A DNA stretch of 64,000 nucleotides from Amycolatopsis nigrescens CSC17Ta-90 (GTDB taxonomy: Bacteria; Actinomycetota; Actinomycetes; Mycobacteriales; Pseudonocardiaceae): contig NZ_ARVW01000001.1 of the NCBI RefSeq assembly GCF_000384315.1, positions 310,001-374,000 of the forward strand, read 5' to 3'. This document shows positions 9,072-17,317 of the stretch, piece after piece. The notes beneath the pieces were generated by a model. It was not told the origin of the DNA. It searched no databases and was given only the letters and a program-made list of their open reading frames with translations. The translations under genes and the position numbers were made by a program. How positions within the stretch are numbered: the stretch's first letter is position 1; each line of letters begins with the position of its first letter.

Positions 9072-9317
9072 ATGAAGACATTGCTGCTGGGCGCGGCCGT
9101 GGGCTATGTGCTCGGCTCGCGGGCCGGCCGGGGACGTTACGAGCAGATCGTGCGCACCTACCGCAAGATCGCGGATCATCCGGTGGTGCAGGGCGCGGCC
9201 GGGATCGCCAGGGCGAAGGTCGGCGAGAAGGTCGGCGAGGCCCCGTTCACACGCCGCGGCAGGACAGGCCCGCCTGGGGCGAACGGCCAGCACCGGGCCG
9301 CTCAGCCGCGGCCCTGA
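9072..9317 (+). CDS. Small YtxH-like membrane-anchored protein
   Basis: The 81-residue product begins with a short hydrophobic, glycine-rich segment ([23 protein letters not shown]), which is the N-terminal pattern of YtxH-type small proteins common in actinobacteria. A basic amphipathic helix and a Pro/Gly/Arg-rich tail follow. A GGGAGG site lies 10 bases before ATG 9072. Its function is unknown; these proteins are usually stress-linked and membrane-associated. Its 3' end overlaps the convergent methyltransferase by 16 bases. Confidence 0.7.
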   Translation: MKTLLLGAAVGYVLGSRAGRGRYEQIVRTYRKIADHPVVQGAAGIARAKVGEKVGEAPFTRRGRTGPPGANGQHRAAQPRP

Positions 9318-10081
9318 GACCCGATCCTGGCGACGGCGAACACCCGCCGGAACGGGAACCAGGTCGTCCCGTCGGCGCGGGGCGGGTACGCCTCGTCGAG
9401 CAGCGGGGCCAGCCGGCTCCGGAACCGTTGCCAGGATCCTTCGTCCAGGGCCGCCCTGACCGGCCGCAGCGCGGTCCCGGTGATCCATTCGAGCACCGCG
9501 TCCGGCCCGGCTAGCCGCTGCACGTACGTCGTCTCCCAGGCGTCCACCGCGCAGCCGGCACCGGCCAGCAGTTCGGCATAGCCCTGCGGACCGTCCACAG
9601 TGTCCTCCCCGCGCAGGTCCACACCGGACAGCAGCGCGGCCCACTCCGGCTCCGCCGCCAGCTTCCGCACCAGCGCGTGGGACGGCGCGCTCAGGTTGCC
9701 CGGCACCTGCATCGCCAGCCAGGCGCCCGGCGGCAGCTGCCCGGCCCAGCGCCGCAGCAACTCCCGGTGCTCCGGCACCCACTGCAGCACCGCGTTGGTC
9801 ACCACCACGTCGGTGTCCGCCGCCGGCGCCCAGTCACGCACGTCGAGCAGCCCCGCTGGCACCCCGGCCGCGCGGGCCGCGGCCACCATCTCGGGTGAGC
9901 TGTCCGTCGCCTCCAGCTCCGCGTCCGGCCAGCGCTTGGCCAGGCCGGCGGTCAGGTTCCCCGGCCCGCACCCCAGGTCGACGACCCGGCGTGGAGCCTC
10001 CGCGCCGATCCGCGAGGTGAGGTCGTGGAACGGGCGGGCCCGCAGGTCGGCGTAGTCGAGGTACTTGGCGGGGTCCCACAT
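9302..10081 (-). CDS. tam: Trans-aconitate 2-methyltransferase
   Basis: The 259-residue protein is a class I SAM-dependent methyltransferase. Motif I is [12 protein letters not shown] (about residues 33-44), with the acidic ATDSS motif after beta-2. The N-terminal [21 protein letters not shown] and [16 protein letters not shown] are characteristic of Tam, which methylates trans-aconitate, an inhibitory isomer of a TCA-cycle intermediate. Length matches the family. It overlaps the convergent small gene by 16 bases. A long imperfect palindrome lies 25 bases before its ATG and may be an operator or the end signal of the preceding minus-strand gene. Confidence 0.88.
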   Translation of the reverse strand: MWDPAKYLDYADLRARPFHDLTSRIGAEAPRRVVDLGCGPGNLTAGLAKRWPDAELEATDSSPEMVAAARAAGVPAGLLDVRDWAPAADTDVVVTNAVLQWVPEHRELLRRWAGQLPPGAWLAMQVPGNLSAPSHALVRKLAAEPEWAALLSGVDLRGEDTVDGPQGYAELLAGAGCAVDAWETTYVQRLAGPDAVLEWITGTALRPVRAALDEGSWQRFRSRLAPLLDEAYPPRADGTTWFPFRRVFAVARIGSQGRG

Positions 10082-10105
10082 GGCGCCTCCCGAGACGGCA
10101 AAACC

Positions 10106-10140
10106 GTACGCTCATACTGCTCGATACAGTACGAGCGTAC
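10106..10140. promoter_or_regulatory. Imperfect 35-bp palindrome upstream of tam
   Basis: Arms 10106-10119 and 10127-10140 are complementary over 14 bp with one mismatch (GTACGCTCATACTG against CAGTACGAGCGTAC) around a 7-nt centre. It lies between the stop of the 10143 gene and the tam start, both on the minus strand. The symmetry suits a TetR-type operator, but a factor-independent hairpin is equally possible. Confidence 0.5.
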
Positions 10141-10142
10141 TG

Positions 10143-10673
10143 CTACGCCTGTCCAGTCCCCGGCCCGGCCAGCTTCTCCCCCGCCTCGCGCGCAATCGCC
10201 GCGACCACTGCCGGATCCACCCCGGGATCGGCACGCACCTGCAGCACGATGCCGTCCTCGCCGGGCACCTTGCGCTGCACGAACCAGGCGCCGCCGCCCT
10301 CGAGCTCCTGGTGGTGGCGCTCGCGGATCGACCCGTCCACCCGCTGCCGGACCATCAGCGGCACCCGGCCAGGCTGCTCCAGCACGAACTTGACCGGCGG
10401 CCGCTCGGCGAGCAGCACGGCCGCGCCGAACTCCTCGGCGACCACCGCCTCGCTCAGGGTGAACACCCCGTCACCCCAGGTCGCCTTGCCGACCAGATGC
10501 CAGCCGACCCGGCGCGCGGACTCGCCGTCGGGCACCCACAGCCCGAGCTCGGTGACCACCAGCGCACCGCCGCCGGACACCGCCGCGGACGCGAGCGCGT
10601 TCTCGCCCGGCGCCAGCGCGCCGGGGAACCCGTCCGGCAGATGGTCCCCGAAAAGCCGCCGCAGCCATCCCAT
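10143..10673 (-). CDS. Conserved hypothetical protein next to dnaG
   Basis: This 176-residue protein has no signal peptide or membrane segment. It begins MGWLRRLFGDHLPDGFPG and contains a beta-rich segment with GALVVTELGLWVPDG and WHLVGKATW, which looks like a pleckstrin-like or lipid-binding strand pattern; that is only an impression. The product lies 3 bases after the dnaG stop and is probably co-transcribed with it. I recognise it only as an actinobacterial protein commonly found beside dnaG. No function is proposed. Confidence 0.65.
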   Translation of the reverse strand: MGWLRRLFGDHLPDGFPGALAPGENALASAAVSGGGALVVTELGLWVPDGESARRVGWHLVGKATWGDGVFTLSEAVVAEEFGAAVLLAERPPVKFVLEQPGRVPLMVRQRVDGSIRERHHQELEGGGAWFVQRKVPGEDGIVLQVRADPGVDPAVVAAIAREAGEKLAGPGTGQA

Positions 10674-10676
10674 GCG

Positions 10677-12566
10677 CTAGCCCATCCCGCCGATCGCCTG
10701 GTCCCGCAGGGCCTTCCGGTACTGCTCGAGCGCCACCAGGTCGCCGAACAGCGCCCGGTACTCGTCGGCCGCGTCGATCGGCGAAAGCCGCTGGAGCTTC
10801 GACTTGATCTCCGCGATCTGCCTGCCGACCAGGTTCTCCTGCACCGCCGCGAGCACCCCGCCGACGTACCGCGAGTCCACCTCGCCCTTGGCGCGCAACG
10901 GTTCCACCGACAGCTCGCTGAGCAGGGTCCGGACCGCGCCCTGCGGGCAGTGCGGGGTGGCCGCGTCGATCAGCGCCGGGCCGGACAGCCCGCTCGCCGC
11001 GCCACCGGCGGCGAGCACGGCCTTGTGCAGTGCGGCGTACGCGGGATGGGTGAACGCTTCCACGGGCAGCGCGTCGTACTCGGGGCCGGCGATCGCCGGC
11101 TCCTGCAGTGCGGCCTTGAGCGACTCCCGCTGCGCGGTCAGCCGCGGATCCGAGGCCGCCGGGCGCGGGATCTGCTGGGCGTCACCGGCGCCGCCGGCCC
11201 GCGTTTCGCCGCCGCGCGCCACCGGCTTGCCCCGGCTCGACCCGGCGCTCTCCCGCACCCGCCGGACCACCATCGCCACGTCTTCCCAGCCGACCCACCA
11301 GGACAACTTCGTCGCGTAGCCGTCCCGGCTCGCCCTGTCCTTGATCCTGGCGACCAGGGGGACGGTGTCCCGGAGCGCGGCCACCCTGCCGTCCACCGAG
11401 TCCAGGTCGTAGGACTTGAGCATGCTGCGGATGGCGAACTCGAACAGCGGGATCCGCCGGGCGACCAGGTCTCGGACGGCCGCGTCGCCCTTGGCCAGGC
11501 GCAGTTCGCAGGGGTCCATCCCGTCCGGCGCGACCGCGATGTAGGTCTGCCCGGCGAAGGACTGGTCACCCTCGAACGCCTTCAGCGCCGCCTTCTGGCC
11601 GGCCTCGTCGCCGTCGAAGGTGAAGATCACCTCGCCGCGGAAGGTGTCGTCGTCCATCAGCAGCCTGCGCAGCGCGTACATGTGGTCCGCGCCGAAGGCC
11701 GTGCCGGACGAGGCGACCGCGGTCTTCACCCCGGCCAGGTGCATGGCCATCACGTCGGTGTAGCCCTCGACCACCACCACCTGGTGCCGCTTGGCGATCT
11801 CCTTCTTGGCCTGGTCGAGGCCGAAGAGCACCTGCGCCTTCTTGTAGATCGGCGTCTCGCTGGTGTTGAGGTACTTGGCCTCGATCCGGTCGTCGTCGAA
11901 CATCCGCCGCGCGCCGAAGCCGACCACGTCGCCGCCGAGGTCCTTGATCGGCCACAGCAGGCGGCGGTGGAACCGGTCGATCGGGCCGCGCTGTCCCTCC
12001 TTGACCAGTCCGGAGGTGAGCAGCTCCTTGAGCTCGAACCCCCGGTTCAGCAGGTGTTTGGTCAGCTTGTCCCAGCCGCCGGGGGCGAACCCGCAGCCGT
12101 AGCCGCCGGCCGCCGCCTGGTCGAAGCCGCGCTCGTTGAGGAAGTCGCGCGCGGGCTTGGCCTCCGGGGTCAGCAGCTGCTCGGCGTAGAACTGGGCGGC
12201 CACCTTGTGCGCCTCGACCATCCTGGCCCTGGTGCCGCGGTCGCGCTGCACGCTGCCGCCGCCACCCTCGTAGGTGAGCCGGAAGCCGACGCGGTCGGCC
12301 AGCCGCTCCACCGCCTCCACGAAGGAGACGTGGTCGATCTGCATGATGAACTTGATGACGTCGCCGCCCTCACCACAGCCGAAGCAGTGGTAGGTGCCGT
12401 ACGTCGGCCGGACGTTGAACGAGGGGGTCTTCTCGTCGTGGAACGGGCACAGCCCCTTCAGCGCGCCACCCCGTGACTGAAGCGCCACGTAGTCCCCGAC
12501 GACCTCGTCGATCCGGTTCCGTTCACGTACTTCGGCGATATCGCTTTCCCGGATCCGGCCTGCCAC
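10677..12566 (-). CDS. dnaG: DNA primase DnaG
   Basis: The 629-residue primase synthesises RNA primers at the replication fork. The N-terminal zinc finger has C40, H43 and a Cys pair in YHCFGCG (near 61-64). The central RNA polymerase domain has the TOPRIM motifs VVVEGYTDVMAM and FTFDGDEAGQKAA. A C-terminal helical DnaB-interacting domain follows a linker. The frame is open far upstream through the divergent sigma factor gene, but GTG 12566 (VAGRIRESDIAEVRERN) is the family N-terminus. It opposes sigJ with 51 bp between. Its place beside dgt matches mycobacterial gene order. Confidence 0.97.
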   Translation of the reverse strand: MAGRIRESDIAEVRERNRIDEVVGDYVALQSRGGALKGLCPFHDEKTPSFNVRPTYGTYHCFGCGEGGDVIKFIMQIDHVSFVEAVERLADRVGFRLTYEGGGGSVQRDRGTRARMVEAHKVAAQFYAEQLLTPEAKPARDFLNERGFDQAAAGGYGCGFAPGGWDKLTKHLLNRGFELKELLTSGLVKEGQRGPIDRFHRRLLWPIKDLGGDVVGFGARRMFDDDRIEAKYLNTSETPIYKKAQVLFGLDQAKKEIAKRHQVVVVEGYTDVMAMHLAGVKTAVASSGTAFGADHMYALRRLLMDDDTFRGEVIFTFDGDEAGQKAALKAFEGDQSFAGQTYIAVAPDGMDPCELRLAKGDAAVRDLVARRIPLFEFAIRSMLKSYDLDSVDGRVAALRDTVPLVARIKDRASRDGYATKLSWWVGWEDVAMVVRRVRESAGSSRGKPVARGGETRAGGAGDAQQIPRPAASDPRLTAQRESLKAALQEPAIAGPEYDALPVEAFTHPAYAALHKAVLAAGGAASGLSGPALIDAATPHCPQGAVRTLLSELSVEPLRAKGEVDSRYVGGVLAAVQENLVGRQIAEIKSKLQRLSPIDAADEYRALFGDLVALEQYRKALRDQAIGGMG

Positions 12567-12617
12567 GGAGTGGAGTCTAGTTCCGACCTGTTTCCGGCCG
12601 TGCGGCACACTCGGGGT

Positions 12618-13556
12618 GTGAGCAGCACGCCGCACCGGCTGGACGCACTGGCCGAGGAGTTCTCCGGTCTCCGGTCCCATCTGATCGCGGTCGCCTACCG
12701 GCTGACCGGTTCGGTCTCCGACGCCGAGGACGCCGTCCAGGAGTCCTGGCTGCGCCTGTCCGAGCTGCCGGACGCCAAGCGCGCCGAGATCGAGAGCCGG
12801 AAGGCGTGGCTGACCACGGTGGTCGGGCGGATCTGCCTGGACCGGCTGCGCTCGGCCACCGCGCGGCGCGAGCAGTACGTCGGCGAATGGCTGCCGGAGC
12901 CGATCATCACCCCGCTCGCCGGCGGCACCGGCGAGGACCCGCTCGAGGCGACCGTGCGCGACGAGGGCGTGCGGATGGCCGCGATGGTGGTGCTCGACAA
13001 GCTCACCCCCGAGCAGCGGGTGGCCTTCGTGCTGCACGACGCGTTCTCGGTCCCGTTCGCCGAGATCGGCGAGATCCTCGGCTGCTCCCCCGCCACGGCC
13101 AGGCAGCACGGCTCGCGGGGCCGCCGGGCGCTGGAGGACGCCGACGCGCCGCCCCGGGTGCCGGCGGCCGAGCAGCAGGAACTGCTCGGCCGGTTCATGC
13201 GGGCGGTGATGACCGGGGACATCCGCGCGGTCGCCGAGGTGCTGCACCCGGACGTGGTGCTGATCGGCGACTCGAACGGAAAGGCGAGGACCACCAGGAA
13301 GATCATGGTGGGCGCGGACAAGATCACGCGCTTCTTCCAGGGCCTGCTCACGCGCTACCGGCCGGAGGGCTTCGCCGCGGCGCAGGCGGTGCTGGTCAAC
13401 GGCGACATCGGGCTGTACCTGCCCGCCATGCCCGGCGGCGACGGCTACCTCGACCTGGACAAGCACGTGCAGGTCGTCGACGTGCGCGACGGCCGGATCG
13501 TGACCATCTACGACCTGGCCAACCCGGACAAGCTCGAACGCGTACCCGGGTCCTGA
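12618..13556 (+). CDS. sigJ: ECF sigma factor, SigJ type (ECF41-like) with SnoaL-like C-terminal domain
   Basis: The 312-residue protein carries sigma region 2 (SHLIAVAYRLTGSVSDAEDAVQESWLRL, cited only as a location near residues 18-45) and region 4 (about 115-170, with LGCSPATARQHGSRGRR). A SnoaL/NTF2-like extension follows (residues about 185-300). This architecture defines SigJ/ECF41 factors, in which the C-terminal domain tunes activity instead of a separate anti-sigma factor. GTG 12618 is the likely start. A carboxymuconolactone decarboxylase or oxidoreductase partner often accompanies ECF41 genes, but none is adjacent here. Confidence 0.85.
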   Translation: MSSTPHRLDALAEEFSGLRSHLIAVAYRLTGSVSDAEDAVQESWLRLSELPDAKRAEIESRKAWLTTVVGRICLDRLRSATARREQYVGEWLPEPIITPLAGGTGEDPLEATVRDEGVRMAAMVVLDKLTPEQRVAFVLHDAFSVPFAEIGEILGCSPATARQHGSRGRRALEDADAPPRVPAAEQQELLGRFMRAVMTGDIRAVAEVLHPDVVLIGDSNGKARTTRKIMVGADKITRFFQGLLTRYRPEGFAAAQAVLVNGDIGLYLPAMPGGDGYLDLDKHVQVVDVRDGRIVTIYDLANPDKLERVPGS

Positions 13557-13726
13557 GGTCAGCGGATCGGGTGAACCTTCGGCGAGCATCCGCGTGCAAA
13601 GAACATATGTTTCGCGTGCGGCATGCACCTATTCGTCACGGTTCGAAACTCCGGCGCGACAAGATCACGGCCGTGGCAGGATGGCCGGATGGTGCGCACT
13701 CCCACCGATATCGAAGACAGGACGAC

Positions 13727-14245
13727 GTGAGCGGGCAAGACGGCGGCACCGCGAACCGGGCGGCCGCCACGCCACCCGGCGACGCCGGACCCGCGTTGTT
13801 CCGGCTGGTGCGGTTCTGGGCACGGCGCTGGGCGCCGGACGTGGTGCAGAAGCTCGACGAAGGCGCGCCGGACACCTGGACGGTGCAGAACCTCTACGTC
13901 ATCCAGGCGATCCACGGCGCCTCGATGGCGGGCACCCGGAACAGCTCAGGCGGCGAGGTGACCGTGGCGGACGTGGCCAAGCAGCTCGGGCTGGACCGCT
14001 CGGTGGCCAGCCGGATGATCGCCGACGCGGTCCGCGACGGCTACGTCAGCCGGCATACCTCGGCGCAGGACGCCCGGCGCGCGCGGCTGTCCCTCACCGA
14101 GGCCGCCGAGGAGTTCCTGGCCGCGTCGAACAAGCACCAGCAGCAGGCCTTCGAGGACCTGGTCTCGCGCTGGCCAGCCGACGACCGGCGGCGGTTCGCC
14201 GGCTATCTGCGCCGGCTGGCCGGCGAGGTGCTGGACACGCCCTGA
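13727..14245 (+). CDS. MarR-family transcriptional regulator
   Basis: The 172-residue product has a MarR winged helix (about residues 60-130) with VTVADVAKQLGLDRSVASRMIADAVRDG as recognition region and a wing rich in Arg/Asp (SAQDARRARLSLTE), flanked by dimerisation helices. GTG 13727 is preceded by GACGAC and no strong ribosome site. The 170-bp region upstream contains a short ACATATGT palindrome but no obvious operator. The gene converges on the membrane protein gene; a hairpin sits between the stops. Its target and ligand are unknown. Confidence 0.75.
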   Translation: MSGQDGGTANRAAATPPGDAGPALFRLVRFWARRWAPDVVQKLDEGAPDTWTVQNLYVIQAIHGASMAGTRNSSGGEVTVADVAKQLGLDRSVASRMIADAVRDGYVSRHTSAQDARRARLSLTEAAEEFLAASNKHQQQAFEDLVSRWPADDRRRFAGYLRRLAGEVLDTP

Positions 14246-14252
14246 TCCCAAA

Positions 14253-14276
14253 GGGCAAAAAGTCGGCTATTTGCCC
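14253..14276. terminator. Hairpin terminator between convergent marR and membrane-protein genes
   Basis: Arms GGGCAAA and TTTGCCC enclose a 10-nt loop. It sits between the two convergent stop codons (14245 and 14285). The core is nearly identical to the 3' end of the siderophore-interacting protein gene at 56407-56431, so it also belongs to a dispersed repeat. Confidence 0.65.
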
Positions 14277-14284
14277 GTCGGGGC

Positions 14285-16147
14285 CTAGCGGGTCAGCTCG
14301 CGGACGTCCCAGATCCAGACCCCGTCGACGTACCTGGCCGGGCTGCGCAGCAGCAGGTCGACCGTGTCGCGCAGGGCGTCCTGGTTCTTGCCGCGCGGCA
14401 GCACGACCACGTCCGCCCGCCAGTACCGCAGGTCGTCCAGCGCGTCCGTGCGCGCACCCTCGTCGATCTGGGGTATCGCACCGGACTCGCGCACCTTGGC
14501 CAGCAGGGCGGTGGTCGGGCGGCGGATCGCGCCGTACCGGCCGCGCTTGTCGTCCGGCCCGTTCGGGCCCACGAAGTAGCCGTCCGCCAACGGGAACTCC
14601 AGGCCGGCTTCGACCTGCCAGTGCAGCGCGCGGGCGTCACCGGAGCTCGGCAGCGGTACCACCACCACCGAACCGCCCGGCTCGACCTGGCCGCGCCAGC
14701 CGCCGTCGGCGAAGAACCGCGGGGTGGCCTCCCTGATCTCCGCTTCCAGCGGGGTCGGCGCGATCGGCAGCAGCACCGCGGTCAGCGCGCCGAGCCAGAG
14801 CAGCCGCAGCGGCAGTTTCAGCTGCCGGACCTCCCAGCTCGCCGCCGCCGCGAGCACCCGGTCGGTGGCGATCGCCAGCAGCGCGCCGATCGCCGGCAGG
14901 CAGCCCATCGCGAGCCGCGACTCCAGCACGGACTCGAACAGCGGCCACTCGGCGAACAGCTTCCACAGCCCCGGCACACCGGTCTCGACGTGCGCCACCA
15001 CCAGCTCCACGCCGAGCGAAAGCCAGGCCAGCACGAACATCGACACCGCGATCGAACGGGACAGCACCGAGCGCCACAGCCAGATCGTCAGCACGATCAT
15101 CAGCACCACCAGCGGCCAGCCGAAGAACGCGTTCTCCTCGGTCGGGTTCATCGCCACGTCACCGGCGTTCGCGGGATCGCCGGCCACGGACTCGCCGGCG
15201 AACCGGGTCAGCGCGGCGGTGTCGTTGCCGACCGGGCCGTGTTCCAGCGACTGGTAGCTCTGCGGCCCGAAGAACTGCCACCACAGCGGAAACGCGGTGA
15301 GCACGAAGGCGACCCCGACCGCCACCCCGAAGCCGGTGGCCATCGGCCGCACCGACGCCCAGATCTCCCGCGGCCGGGAAATCGTGTAGGTGACGGCGAA
15401 AACGAAGAAGGCGACCGCGCAGATCAGCAGCGGCTCCTCGCCGAGGAAGACCTGGTACGCGACCAGCAGCCCGAGCAGCACCCCGTCGCGGACCGGCCTG
15501 CTGCTGCCGGGCAGCCGGATCAGCCGGAGCACGATGAACGGCAGCAGGAACAACCCGACGAAGTTGGGGTGCGCGTTGGCATGCGAGATCATCGACGGGG
15601 CGAAACCGCAGAACCCGCCGCCGATCGCGGCCGCGACCCTGGACCCGACCAGGTGCCGGGAGAACACCCAGTACCAGGCCGCGGCGGTACCGGCGAGGCC
15701 GCCGGTGAGCGCGACCGCCCAGGTGACCGTGGGCCCGAAGGTCAGCGTGATCGGGAACAGCGGGATGCCGACGCCGAGCATCGCCGTGTTGGCCATCAGG
15801 TTCACGCCGAGCGGGAAGTTCTGCAGGTCGCTGGTGAACGGGTTGTTCAGCTCCAGCACGTTCTTCGCGGTGACCGCGAAGAACCATTCCCACATGTTCT
15901 GGTCCTGCGCGCTGTTGCGCAGGTAGCCGCCGTCGAGCTGGACCCACAGCCCGCTGAAGACGATCACCGCCAGCGACAGGTAGACCAGCATGACCCCGGC
16001 GTCCACCCGCGAGAACGGCCGCCGCCACGGTCCGGCCGGGGACGGCGGGGCGAGCGGTGGCAGCGTGGTCGTCGGATCCTGGTGAAGGTGCACGTTCCCT
16101 GGACGCCCCTGGCCGGGGGAAAGGATGCCCTGGGATCTGTCTTTCAC
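14285..16147 (-). CDS. Multi-pass membrane protein, GT-C glycosyltransferase-like
   Basis: The 620-residue protein has a cytoplasmic Pro-rich N-terminus, about 11-13 hydrophobic helices, and an extracytoplasmic C-terminal domain of about 170 residues. The first long external loop contains NPFTSDLQNFPLGVNLMAN, a pattern I associate with actinobacterial polytopic proteins annotated as glycosyltransferases of the GT-C type; the acidic DQN before it could be catalytic. The substrate is unknown. GTG 16147 overlaps the serpin stop by 4 bases, implying coupled translation of an inhibitor and a membrane enzyme. A repeat-family hairpin follows the stop. Confidence 0.6.
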   Translation of the reverse strand: MKDRSQGILSPGQGRPGNVHLHQDPTTTLPPLAPPSPAGPWRRPFSRVDAGVMLVYLSLAVIVFSGLWVQLDGGYLRNSAQDQNMWEWFFAVTAKNVLELNNPFTSDLQNFPLGVNLMANTAMLGVGIPLFPITLTFGPTVTWAVALTGGLAGTAAAWYWVFSRHLVGSRVAAAIGGGFCGFAPSMISHANAHPNFVGLFLLPFIVLRLIRLPGSSRPVRDGVLLGLLVAYQVFLGEEPLLICAVAFFVFAVTYTISRPREIWASVRPMATGFGVAVGVAFVLTAFPLWWQFFGPQSYQSLEHGPVGNDTAALTRFAGESVAGDPANAGDVAMNPTEENAFFGWPLVVLMIVLTIWLWRSVLSRSIAVSMFVLAWLSLGVELVVAHVETGVPGLWKLFAEWPLFESVLESRLAMGCLPAIGALLAIATDRVLAAAASWEVRQLKLPLRLLWLGALTAVLLPIAPTPLEAEIREATPRFFADGGWRGQVEPGGSVVVVPLPSSGDARALHWQVEAGLEFPLADGYFVGPNGPDDKRGRYGAIRRPTTALLAKVRESGAIPQIDEGARTDALDDLRYWRADVVVLPRGKNQDALRDTVDLLLRSPARYVDGVWIWDVRELTR

Positions 16148-17262
16148 GGTTCGACGACGCGGGCGAGGAAGTAGATCGCCCCGCTCTGCGCGTGCCGCAC
16201 CAGCAGCAGGAAGGGCCGGTCCACCCGGACCGAGACCGGGTCGCCCGACGGCATCGACACCAGCCGCATCATCACCGCGGTGGCGGCCGCCCCCTCCAGG
16301 CCCTGCTCGTCGATCCGCAGCACCGCCTGGTGCAGCACGTCCGAAACCTCGATCCGCGGGTCGGGGGTCAGCCCGGTCAGGTCGGCGGCCGGGGTGAACA
16401 TCGTGCGCACCCCCAGCCGCCGCAGCACGTCGTTCAGGTCGCTGCGCAGGTCCAGGTCGATCTTGGGCAGCGCCAGGTGCACCGTGGTGTCCCGCTTGGC
16501 GGCCAGCAGCCCAGCAACCAGCTCAGCGTCCACATCGGACTCCTGCGCGGCGAGTCCCTGGTCCGGCAACAGGATCAGCGCCTGCACCCCGCCCGCGGCT
16601 GGCAGCTCGACCAGCTGCCAGCCGTCGGCGGCCGCGTAGCCGAGGCGCTCGGAGTTGTGCATGGTCGGCACCCGCCTGGTGCCCGAGGGCGCGTGGAACT
16701 CGGCGGGCTCGGTGTCGCCGTCCGGGAACCGGAACGTCCACGCGGTCTTGAGGTAGAGCGCGTTGACGATGCTGGCCACGGTGTCCGGCTGGACGGTCCC
16801 CGGCTGCAGCAGCTCGGGGATGAGGTCGCGGGTCGTCTCCGCCACGTCCTCGTTGATCTTGCGCCGCGCGGCCTCGGTGTCGGTGCCGAACGGCGCGGTC
16901 GCCACCTGCCCGGCCGGCCAAGTCGCCAGCTCGGTCCGGAAGCCGTCTTCGACCGGCAGCTCGTCCCAGACCCACAACGTGTTCGACACGGCGAGCACCG
17001 GGGCCTCGCCGCTGGCGGGCTCGGGCAGCTCGGCGGCCGCGCGCAGCAGCTCAGCCTGCCCGGCGATGTCGGGCACGGCGCCGGCCAACAGCGCGATCAG
17101 CTCGTCGGCCGTGCTACCCCGCGCGGCTCGGCTGACCAGGCCCAGCGCACTCGCCACCGAATAGGGCGAGAAGCAGGAGTCACCGCCGCCCGCCGCGACC
17201 TCTCGGTGCAGCGCGAGGCTGAAGTTCAGATGCGCGCGTTCGGAACCCGTCGCTTCAGACAC
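16144..17262 (-). CDS. Serpin-family protease inhibitor
   Basis: The 372-residue protein is a bacterial serpin. It has the N-terminal FSPYSVASALGLVSRAARGSTADEL signature (location about residues 31-55), the NTLWVWDELPVEDGF region and the late PFLLLVRHAQSGAIYFLARVVEP shutter and strand pattern. The reactive-centre loop begins near residue 321 with the hinge GLEGAAATAVMM, then RLVSMPSGD. The alanine run at P9-P11 favours true inhibition, although P14 is Leu rather than the usual Thr or Ser. P1 lies within RLVSM. No signal peptide is visible, so it is probably cytoplasmic. It is coupled to the membrane protein gene by a 4-base overlap. Confidence 0.9.
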   Translation of the reverse strand: MSEATGSERAHLNFSLALHREVAAGGGDSCFSPYSVASALGLVSRAARGSTADELIALLAGAVPDIAGQAELLRAAAELPEPASGEAPVLAVSNTLWVWDELPVEDGFRTELATWPAGQVATAPFGTDTEAARRKINEDVAETTRDLIPELLQPGTVQPDTVASIVNALYLKTAWTFRFPDGDTEPAEFHAPSGTRRVPTMHNSERLGYAAADGWQLVELPAAGGVQALILLPDQGLAAQESDVDAELVAGLLAAKRDTTVHLALPKIDLDLRSDLNDVLRRLGVRTMFTPAADLTGLTPDPRIEVSDVLHQAVLRIDEQGLEGAAATAVMMRLVSMPSGDPVSVRVDRPFLLLVRHAQSGAIYFLARVVEP

Positions 17263-17317
17263 ACCGTGACGCTACCGGCGCGGGCGCAGCGGCGCCGCAC
17301 CGGCACCGCGACCCGCC

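Noticed and set aside
7323..9782. Long minus-strand open frame of about 819 codons opposite glcD and across the tRNA
   Set aside because: It crosses a tRNA gene and the small YtxH-like gene, has low-complexity composition, and mirrors third-codon-position bias of glcD.
10065..12476. Plus-strand open frame of about 803 codons opposite dnaG
   Set aside because: Its translation is rich in Arg, His, Gln and Val with no domain; dnaG on the other strand has full family motifs.
12567..13628. In-frame extension of dnaG upstream of 12566
   Set aside because: It runs antisense through sigJ, has no primase sequence, and the family N-terminus begins exactly at GTG 12566; open frames opposite real genes are common at this GC content.
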